DNA of 10,730 nucleotides, from the NCBI GenBank assembly GCA_035471625.1, contig DATIPT010000164.1, forward strand, positions 1-10,730. The letters are read 5' to 3'. This DNA comes from DATEVL01 sp035471625 (lineage in GTDB: Bacteria > Chloroflexota > Anaerolineae > Anaerolineales > E44-bin32). The notes under the pieces were generated by a model. The model had not been told where the DNA came from and did not search any database. It worked only from the letters and a program-made list of their open reading frames with translations. Shown here piece by piece: positions 5,472 to 10,730 of the stretch. A program made the position numbers and the translations under genes. Each line of letters starts with the position of its first letter. Positions within the stretch are counted from its first letter, which is position 1.

Positions 5472-7112
5472 TTATAGCGTCCCCATCGACGGGGCCTCGA
5501 GTTCACGGCTCTCAGGCAAGACAAAGGGCGCATTATCGCGGATCCCCTTGACCACGACGGCCAGCGTCTCCGACCGGGTCAGCTCGATCGGATCGAAGGG
5601 ACGAAGCTCCACCATCCCCGGATAGCCGCGTCGTTCCTCAAGGAACGTCGAGAAACCCAAGGACGCCCGGTACAGCTCGAAGTCGAGAAAGCGCCGGGCA
5701 TTCTCTACATGGTTCGCCGGCATCGGGACCTCGTCCCCGGAGAGGACCTTCTCAAGGTTGGCCACGTAGGCTTCCCGGCTTTCGGGGAGAAACGCGGCTC
5801 CCGCTTCGGAATAGCGGGCGCGGCCGGCACACAGGACCGGCAAACCGGCAATCGACGCCTCGAGTCCGATCGACGAGTTGTAGACCAGGGCGATCCGCGC
5901 GAACCGGAAGAGGTCATACGAACTGATGCCCTGCTCCGGGGGAATGAAGATCACGTTCCGAAAGCGCTCGAGGCCTGACGTCGAAACCCAATCGCGGACG
6001 CTCTGGCGGCTCTCCTTGCCGGGTCGATCTTCGTCCGGGTGAGAACGGAGGATGAACAATCGCTCCGGATGGCGCTCAATCGACGCCCGCAGGTCCTCCA
6101 GCCAGGCGAACATCGAGGGGTACAAGGTGTTGGCGTGGATCTGACTCGTATCGAAGACGACGTTGGTGAAGACGAGGATCGCCGAGCCCTCGGTCTCCAG
6201 CCGTCGTTGCAGCTCGGCCGGGAGCGGCTTCATCTCCGGCCAGAAGCGGATCCCGGCCATGGTGAAACGCCCGTTGAAACGCTCCGCCAGATACGCATCC
6301 AGTCGCTGATCCTCCTCGGAGGTCATGGCGCGATCGCGATCCGGTTCGATCCGACGGAACGTGGCGTGGGTGTGCGAGAAGAAGGCCGAAAACGGGCGCA
6401 GGCCGACTTCGTGAGTCACGACCGGGATTCCGGCCTTCAGAAAGACCGCCCGGGCAATCGCTTCCGGGAACATGATGCCGTTGAACACGACCAGCGACGC
6501 GGGCCTGTGGGCATCCATCATGCGACGGAAGTGACGCGCCATCGCCGCCGCACCCGCGAGGTACTTCCGGAACAGCCTCACGACCTCGACCCCGGGCGCA
6601 AGATCGTGCCGGCGCAGGACCCACCGCAACGAAGGCAGGACCAGCTCGCCGATGGGCAGTCCTTCAGCCTCCCATGCGACAAGCTCCTCAAAGCCCAGCG
6701 ACGCCAGCGCCTGGTGATCCTTGGGGGTATCTGAATCCGGATCCAGCCATGCCAGGCCGTCCTCGCGAAAGAGCCGCCGGCTGAACCGCGTGCAATGGGA
6801 ACACGGCGGTTCGCGGTCCAGACGACTTCGATCCGTCCCCAGAAGGCACTGCGGCGTCGCCTGGCGGCAAACCACCTGGACCACAGGGGTGCCGGCCAGC
6901 CGAAGCCCCCAGGAGGCGAGAAGGCCGAAGGCGGCGTTCAGGCTGAGACGTTGGATCCGGGTCGAGGCGTTGAAGACGAACACGGGTGACGCGCGCGAGG
7001 CGTCGCCGACCTGCGTCTCGAGGAATCGCTCGACGCGGCGCAACTGGCGGCTGAGCCGCCGATTCGCCTGCGCATCCTCGAGACGGGTCTGTACGTCGCG
7101 CGGTCGAAACAC
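5472..7112 (-). CDS. Capsule polysaccharide synthesis (KpsC/KpsS-like) probable GT-B glycosyltransferase
   Basis: This is a 546-residue soluble protein with no signal peptide or membrane segment. The C-terminal half reads as a GT-B nucleotide-sugar domain: I-L-R-S-H-P-D-E-D near 354-362, then V-Y-N-S-S-I-G-L-E-A (410-419) and G-L-P-V-L-C-A-G-R-A-R-Y (423-434). The latter two resemble the T-x-x-S-x-x-G-L-E-A...G-K-P-V-x-x-x-G-R-x-x-Y signature of capsule proteins KpsC/KpsS/LipB, known to be beta-Kdo transferases using CMP-Kdo. The middle part has V-V-F-N-G-I-M-F-P-E (208-217). The N-terminal half carries Cys82, Cys89, Cys104 and Cys107 in a C-x6-C-x14-C-x2-C pattern. GTG 7112-7110 begins six bases after the synthase stop, with only a weak ribosome-binding site, so coupling is likely. 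It may transfer the CMP-activated nonulosonic acid made by the two preceding genes. This is an inference from family and position; CDP-glycerol-type transfer is an alternative. Confidence 0.85.
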   Translation of the reverse strand: MFRPRDVQTRLEDAQANRRLSRQLRRVERFLETQVGDASRASPVFVFNASTRIQRLSLNAAFGLLASWGLRLAGTPVVQVVCRQATPQCLLGTDRSRLDREPPCSHCTRFSRRLFREDGLAWLDPDSDTPKDHQALASLGFEELVAWEAEGLPIGELVLPSLRWVLRRHDLAPGVEVVRLFRKYLAGAAAMARHFRRMMDAHRPASLVVFNGIMFPEAIARAVFLKAGIPVVTHEVGLRPFSAFFSHTHATFRRIEPDRDRAMTSEEDQRLDAYLAERFNGRFTMAGIRFWPEMKPLPAELQRRLETEGSAILVFTNVVFDTSQIHANTLYPSMFAWLEDLRASIERHPERLFILRSHPDEDRPGKESRQSVRDWVSTSGLERFRNVIFIPPEQGISSYDLFRFARIALVYNSSIGLEASIAGLPVLCAGRARYSEAGAAFLPESREAYVANLEKVLSGDEVPMPANHVENARRFLDFELYRASLGFSTFLEERRGYPGMVELRPFDPIELTRSETLAVVVKGIRDNAPFVLPESRELEAPSMGTL

Positions 7113-7118
7113 GATCGC

Positions 7119-7994
7119 CTACTTCGCCACCCGCCGCAGCTTCATCAGAGACGGCCTCTCGCTGTCGTAGACCCGCTTGACGCCATCGCCAAGGGAGGTC
7201 TCGGTGACACGGATGTACTTGACCAGGCGTTCGAACCCGCCCGGCTCGACCGACGCTGCCTGATCACTTCCCCACATCGCCCGGTCCAGGGTGATGTGCC
7301 TCTCGATCATGCACGCGCCCATCGCGACGGCGACCGCCGATGGAACCAGACCGACTTCATGCCCGCTGTATCCAACGGGGACCTCAAAGCGCTTGCGCAG
7401 CGTCTCGATCATGCGCAGATTCAACTCCTCCGGCTCGCACGGGTACGTGCTGGTGGCATGGGTCAGGAGAAGCCGCTCGGTGTCCAATTGACCAACGGCC
7501 GCCTCGATCTGCTCGAACGTCGACATCCCGGTGGAGAGGATGACCGGGCGGCCGGTTTCCCGGACGCGCCGAAGCAAGTCGTGGTCGGTCAGCGCCGCCG
7601 ATGGGACCTTGTACGCAGGCGGATGGAAGGCCTCCATGAACTCGACCGACGGTTCGTCCCAGACGGATACGAACCAGTCCAGTTCCTTCTCGCGACAGTG
7701 ACGGTCGATGGCCGCATACTCATCCTTGCCGAACTCGACCCGATGCCGGTAGTCGAGATAGGTGATGTAGCCCCACGGTGTCTCTCGCATCTGGGATTGC
7801 TGCTCGGGGGGAACGCACAATTCGGGAGTCCGCTTCTGGAACTTGACGGCATCGACCCCGGCATGGGCCGCGGCGTCGATCAAGCGGCGGGCGATCTCGA
7901 GATCCCCGTTGTGATTGATCCCGACTTCCGCGACGATGTAGGTCGGGTGCCCCTCGCCGACCCACCGGTTTCCGATCTTGAGTTCACGCGTCAT
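7119..7994 (-). CDS. neuB: NeuB-family nonulosonic acid (N-acetylneuraminate-type) synthase lacking the SAF domain
   Basis: This 291-residue TIM-barrel enzyme condenses phosphoenolpyruvate with an aldose (ManNAc, ManNAc-6-P, mannose-6-P or a dideoxy sugar, depending on subfamily) to give a nine-carbon 2-keto acid. Visible family motifs are V-A-E-V-G-I-N-H-N-G-D (21-31), V-K-F-Q-K (50-54), Y-K-V-P-S (128-132), L-S-T-G-M-S-T (153-159), T-S-T-Y-P (181-185), G-Y-S-G-H (208-212) and I-E-R-H (230-233, probable metal ligand His). The barrel is complete, but the protein ends about ten residues after it, at L-R-R-V-A-K. The C-terminal SAF (antifreeze-like) domain that makes typical NeuB about 340-350 residues long is missing. 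The stop is followed six bases later by the next gene's start, with no sign of frameshifted SAF sequence. ATG 7994-7992 overlaps the fused cytidylyltransferase stop (ATGA), with GGGAG nine bases upstream. The exact sugar made is not determined by sequence. Confidence 0.94.
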   Translation of the reverse strand: MTRELKIGNRWVGEGHPTYIVAEVGINHNGDLEIARRLIDAAAHAGVDAVKFQKRTPELCVPPEQQSQMRETPWGYITYLDYRHRVEFGKDEYAAIDRHCREKELDWFVSVWDEPSVEFMEAFHPPAYKVPSAALTDHDLLRRVRETGRPVILSTGMSTFEQIEAAVGQLDTERLLLTHATSTYPCEPEELNLRMIETLRKRFEVPVGYSGHEVGLVPSAVAVAMGACMIERHITLDRAMWGSDQAASVEPGGFERLVKYIRVTETSLGDGVKRVYDSERPSLMKLRRVAK

Positions 7995-9226
7995 GTTGAA
8001 GATCTCCCTCTTTCGATGAGGAGTTCACAGAGCTCGCGTACAGCGCCGCGGCCGCCCGGACGATGGAGGATCAGGTCCGCCTGGCGGAGGACTTCCGGCA
8101 CCGCATCGGCCACGGCAACGGCGCAACCGACCAAGGGGAAGCATCCAAGATCGTTGACATCATTCCCCAAGTAGACCACCTCCGCTGCATCCAGCCGCTT
8201 CTCCTTGAGAAGAGTCTCCAGGGTTGATCCTTTGTCGGAGAGGTTCTGGCGGGCCGGGATGCCGAGCTTGGCGCACCGGGCAGCCACGACCGGATCCGAC
8301 TCGGTCGACAGGACCACGACCTCGACCCCGGCCTCCTTCAGCCGGGCGATCCCCATGCCGTCGCCGCGATCGGCGAGGACCGCCTCCCGGCCCTCCCCAT
8401 CGACCCAGACTCGGTTGTCCGTCAGGACTCCGTCGAAATCCAGCACGAGCATACGGACGGTGGGTGGCAGCGGGCGCGGCGCGGCACCGGGCCAGACCAT
8501 CTCCAGAGTCCGACCGTAGGCCAACCTCTCGGCCCGCTCCCAGTCACTGAGCGTGTCGATATCGACGGTGTAGGCCGGATCCAGGATCAAGGGCCAGATC
8601 ACCCTGCCGCTCATCGAAGCGCCTTCCAGGATCGTTCGCGCCCAAATCGCATCGACATGACCGGTCTGCCAGAAGGTGGGCGGCAGGAGTTGGCGCGGCC
8701 GGTTGTAGCCTTCGGGGACGTCATCGAGAAGCGGCTGTAGCGAACCCGAAGGTTGGATCCGCCACATCTTGTAGGGGTTCTGCGCGGACGGGACGACACC
8801 TCGTACCGAGTCGGCGTCTGGATGGGAGACCAGTAGTTCGACCGCCTGGTCGACGCAGTCTCGCGGTCGAATCGGAGAGGTCGGCCGCAGTTGGACGACG
8901 ACCTGAGGGAGGTAGCCCTCGCGGTCGGCCAGTTCCTTCAGGACGTGATGAAAGACGGGCAGATCGGGGGTGTCGTCCTGGGCCAGTTCGAGCGGCCTCA
9001 AGAACGGGACCTCGGCCCCGTAGGCCTTCGCCACCTCGGCGATCTCCGGGTCCTCGGTTGAGACGAGCACGCGGCTCACGGACCGGGACTGCAGACCGGC
9101 CGCAATGCTGAAAGCGAGCAGGGGATGTCCGGCAAAGCGGCGCAGATTCTTGCGCGGGATCGACTTCGATCCGCCGCGCGCCGGGACGACAGCCAGGATC
9201 TGAGGGGTCGCCGCATCCGCTACCAT
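7991..9226 (-). CDS. neuA: Acylneuraminate cytidylyltransferase fused to a KdsC-like HAD phosphatase
   Basis: This 411-residue protein has two domains. Residues 10-240 are a CMP-nonulosonic acid synthetase: A-R-G-G-S-K-S-I-P-R-K-N (16-27), L-R-P-T-S-P-I-R (113-120) and V-D-I-D (221-224). Residues 258-405 are a KdsC-type HAD phosphatase: D-F-D-G-V-L-T-D (263-270, nucleophile and acid/base Asp), R-G-D-G-M-G-I (287-293), L-S-T (306-308), Lys332 and G-N-D-V-N-D (354-359). All four HAD motifs are present. The predicted sequence is dephosphorylation of a nonulosonate 9-phosphate followed by CTP-dependent activation. Vertebrate CMP-sialic acid synthetase has the same order of domains. ATG 9226-9224 is preferred because GGTGG lies five bases upstream and the overlap with the SDR is small (7 bases). 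GTG 9235-9233 would add three residues and has no room for a ribosome-binding site. The stop is coupled to the synthase start by ATGA. Confidence 0.94.
   Translation of the reverse strand: MVADAATPQILAVVPARGGSKSIPRKNLRRFAGHPLLAFSIAAGLQSRSVSRVLVSTEDPEIAEVAKAYGAEVPFLRPLELAQDDTPDLPVFHHVLKELADREGYLPQVVVQLRPTSPIRPRDCVDQAVELLVSHPDADSVRGVVPSAQNPYKMWRIQPSGSLQPLLDDVPEGYNRPRQLLPPTFWQTGHVDAIWARTILEGASMSGRVIWPLILDPAYTVDIDTLSDWERAERLAYGRTLEMVWPGAAPRPLPPTVRMLVLDFDGVLTDNRVWVDGEGREAVLADRGDGMGIARLKEAGVEVVVLSTESDPVVAARCAKLGIPARQNLSDKGSTLETLLKEKRLDAAEVVYLGNDVNDLGCFPLVGCAVAVADAVPEVLRQADLILHRPGGRGAVRELCELLIERGRSST
8004..8008 (-). promoter_or_regulatory. Shine-Dalgarno site of the synthase gene
   Basis: GGGAG on the minus strand (within AGAGGGAG) lies nine bases before ATG 7994-7992, inside the end of the fused cytidylyltransferase gene. 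It supports both this start and coupled translation of the pair. Confidence 0.6.
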
Positions 9227-10035
9227 GCCGTCCACCCCCCGTCGACGACGAGGTTCGATCCGGTCATGTACGAGGACGCGTCCGAAGCCAGGAACAAGAG
9301 CGCACCGTTCATCTCATCCTTGCGGGCCATCCGCCCCAGGACCGTCCTCGAGGAGTACTGGCGGACAAACTCGTCATCGTGGTCATTGAAGACGCCCCCC
9401 GGCGTCAGCGCGTTGACACGGATGTTCGTTCCCGCGAAGTACGTGGCGAGATAGCGCGTCAGCCCGAGGACCCCGGCCTTGGTCACAGAGTAGTAGACCG
9501 GCTTGTACCGCGTCGGCTCCCCCGACCTGTGATAGATCCGTTGGTCCGGCCCGACCAAGCCGTAGGTGGAGCAGATGTTGATGATCGATCCGCGCCCCTG
9601 CTCCCGCATCGGCCGGGCGGCCGCCTGGCATGCCAGGAACATACCGGTCAGGTTGACCTCGAGTGCCTGGTTCCAAGCCTCGAGTGGGAAGTCCTCGAAG
9701 CTGCTCGAGTGCTGGCCGGAACCGCTCGAATCGAACTTCGGGTCCATGGCCGCCGAGTTGACCAGGATCTCGAGGCCGCCGAAGTCGAGCGCCGCGCCCA
9801 CGCAGTTGCGGACCGACCCGGGCGATCGCAGATCCAGCGGCACGGCGCGCCCGGTGAGGCCGGCTCTGGCCAGATCCGCAACAACGGCTTCCGCGCCGGC
9901 ATGGTCCACGTCGGCGGCGATGACCTTCGCGCCGGCCTCCGCCAGCGTTCGGACGAATTCTCGGCCGAGCAGACCGGCGGCGCCGGTGACGATGGCGGTC
10001 CGGCCGGTGAGATCGAACTTATCCTCGAGGCTCAT
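9220..10035 (-). CDS. SDR-family oxidoreductase, PtmA-like, of the nonulosonic acid cluster
   Basis: This is a 271-residue short-chain dehydrogenase. The cofactor motif is T17-G-A-A-G-L-L-G24, with Leu-Leu where Ile/Leu-Gly contexts usually read G-x-x-x-G-I-G. Asp42 suggests NAD(H). The structural motif is N93-S-A-A96 instead of N-N-A-G. Catalytic residues are Asn128, Ser156, Tyr182 and Lys186 (Y-S-V-T-K). Two loops are longer than in standard SDRs: about 97-116, rich in Ser and Gly, and about 160-180 before the catalytic Tyr. The run from Y-S-V-T-K through L-T-R-Y-L-A-x-Y to N-A-L-T-P-G-G-V-F-N recalls the PtmA proteins of flagellin glycosylation loci, which also sit beside NeuA-like genes. 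That likeness is from memory. ATG 10035-10033 has GGAG seven bases upstream, and the gap to the preceding gene is 29 bases. It probably acts on a precursor or the product of the ulosonic acid pathway. Substrate unknown. Confidence 0.92.
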   Translation of the reverse strand: MSLEDKFDLTGRTAIVTGAAGLLGREFVRTLAEAGAKVIAADVDHAGAEAVVADLARAGLTGRAVPLDLRSPGSVRNCVGAALDFGGLEILVNSAAMDPKFDSSGSGQHSSSFEDFPLEAWNQALEVNLTGMFLACQAAARPMREQGRGSIINICSTYGLVGPDQRIYHRSGEPTRYKPVYYSVTKAGVLGLTRYLATYFAGTNIRVNALTPGGVFNDHDDEFVRQYSSRTVLGRMARKDEMNGALLFLASDASSYMTGSNLVVDGGWTAW

Positions 10036-10042
10036 TGCAATG

Positions 10043-10046
10043 CTCC
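10043..10046 (-). promoter_or_regulatory. Shine-Dalgarno site of the PtmA-like SDR gene
   Basis: GGAG on the minus strand, seven bases before ATG 10035-10033, lies in the 29-base gap after the membrane protein gene. I see no promoter or hairpin in that gap, so read-through from upstream is expected. Confidence 0.55.
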
Positions 10047-10064
10047 ACGCGTTCTGTTGTCGTT

Positions 10065-10730
10065 TCAGTCTCTCCCGGACGCAGTGTAGATTAGGCCGTC
10101 AGGAACAGACACCAGCAGTTCAAGATTGGAAAGCAGCGGGGTCAGGTAGGCTCGATCGGGCCCCTCACGTCTTCCTCCAAAAAGCACCACGGCTCCCCCT
10201 GACTCTGCCAGGCGCTCGAGAACTTGCTCGAGGATCACCGGTGTCTCGGGGTTCACCAGCCCGGTCACCCCATCCCGCTCCGGCGGCAATCCGAAGGCGC
10301 CGATGCCCGTGAAGAAGGTGAACACTTCCTTGTTGTCCGTGTATACCAGCGTATCGGACGGCAACTCTTTGGCCGCCGCGATCACCGCAGATGCCTGCCA
10401 GTCCTTCGAGGCGAAACCCTGGCCATCCACGCGGATGTCCCTCTCGAGCTCAGACGTTCGCAGAACGTAGCTGACCACCAGGGAAATCGCCCCAAGAAGA
10501 AGCAGGCCCCGCGCCCAACCCTGCGGCCAGCGGCGGTACCCGATGGCCCAGGCCGAAGCAAGGACGATGACGAATGAGAGGTAGATCGGCGCGGCGATCC
10601 GGTTGTCTACGGGCGTGGCCGCGTCCACGAACATGAGGGAGAACGCCAGGATACCGGCGTAGACCGCAGCATACGCGGCATGGACGACGACCAAGGAAGG
10701 TGAATGCCTCCACCGGTCCACGGCGCGTCG
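10065..10730 (-). CDS. C-terminal part of a polytopic membrane glycosyltransferase-like protein (start outside window)
   Basis: The frame is open from the window edge to TGA 10067-10065, giving 221 residues. An internal GTG at 10721-10719 exists, but codons before it stay open and no ribosome-binding site is visible, so the true start is probably upstream. There are three hydrophobic segments: one in about the first 35 residues, one after T-P-V-D-N-R, and one around G-L-L-L-L-G-A-I-S-L-V-V-S-Y-V-L. They are followed by a soluble domain of about 120 residues that begins near K-D-W-Q-A-S and contains D-T-L-V-Y-T-D-N. Membrane proteins ending in a D-N-R segment, two helices and a small soluble domain are common among GT-C-type (family 39-like) sugar transferases in polysaccharide loci. 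The catalytic N-terminal part is not in the window, so the function remains a guess. Confidence 0.7.
   Translation of the reverse strand, partial: RRAVDRWRHSPSLVVVHAAYAAVYAGILAFSLMFVDAATPVDNRIAAPIYLSFVIVLASAWAIGYRRWPQGWARGLLLLGAISLVVSYVLRTSELERDIRVDGQGFASKDWQASAVIAAAKELPSDTLVYTDNKEVFTFFTGIGAFGLPPERDGVTGLVNPETPVILEQVLERLAESGGAVVLFGGRREGPDRAYLTPLLSNLELLVSVPDGLIYTASGRD

Noticed and set aside
7296..8174. Open frame of 292 codons on the plus strand
   Set aside because: It mirrors the synthase and the end of the fused synthetase-phosphatase, is Arg/Asp/His-rich, and has no family motif or ribosome-binding site.
9658..9740. Cluster of CTCGAG-like hexamers
   Set aside because: They fall within coding sequence of the SDR at irregular spacing and are explained by Leu/Glu/Ser codons in GC-rich DNA.
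10036..10064. Possible promoter or terminator between the membrane protein and the PtmA-like SDR
   Set aside because: The 29-base gap has no hairpin with a T-run and no -35/-10 pair; only a ribosome-binding site is visible.

Overview
The window is a dense, GC-rich (roughly 60-65% by eye) bacterial surface-polysaccharide locus. All twelve genes lie on the minus strand, so transcription runs from position 10730 towards 1. The longest stretch without a gene is 59 bases. Most junctions are stop/start overlaps (ATGA, GTGA or TGATG), so the window looks like the middle of one long operon whose promoter and end both lie outside. No RNA gene, CRISPR array, insertion sequence or convincing promoter or terminator is visible. 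The organism cannot be named. High GC, frequent GTG starts and a capsule/LPS-type gene set suit a Gram-negative-like lineage, perhaps an uncultured one, but this is a guess.

Layout in transcription order: (1) 10730-10065, C-terminal part of a membrane glycosyltransferase-like protein; (2) 10035-9220, SDR oxidoreductase resembling the PtmA type found beside sialic/legionaminic acid genes; (3) 9226-7991, acylneuraminate cytidylyltransferase fused to a KdsC-like HAD phosphatase; (4) 7994-7119, NeuB-type synthase without the usual C-terminal SAF domain; (5) 7112-5472, large capsule-synthesis (KpsC/KpsS-like) probable glycosyltransferase with a four-cysteine motif; (6) 5441-4626, SAM methyltransferase; (7) 4629-3976, PIG-L/LmbE deacetylase; (8) 3916-2936, GT2 glycosyltransferase; (9) 2939-2271, a second, divergent cytidylyltransferase; (10) 2274-1237, D-2-hydroxyacid dehydrogenase; (11) 1240-497, a second SDR; (12) 497 to beyond position 1, N-terminal part of a membrane protein of GT-C type.

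Reading of the pathway (inference): the synthase (4) condenses phosphoenolpyruvate with a hexose-type substrate to give a nonulosonic (sialic-like) acid. The fused protein (3) would remove a phosphate and form the CMP-sugar. Gene 5, whose C-terminal motif resembles the CMP-Kdo-using transferases, is a candidate to transfer it. The deacetylase, methyltransferase, GT2 enzyme and the cytidylyltransferase-dehydrogenase-SDR trio would assemble or decorate the glycan. No NeuC/LegG-like epimerase and no LegB/LegC or PseB/PseC genes are present. With the fused phosphatase, this suggests a 9-phosphate (KDN-like or animal-type) route, but those genes could lie outside the window.

The most interesting points are the cytidylyltransferase-HAD fusion, which has the layout of vertebrate CMP-sialic acid synthetase but keeps both catalytic aspartates; the SAF-less synthase; the possible CMP-ulosonic acid transferase with its cysteine cluster; the two unlike cytidylyltransferases in one operon; and an 18-codon reading frame in the 59-base gap before the GT2 gene.
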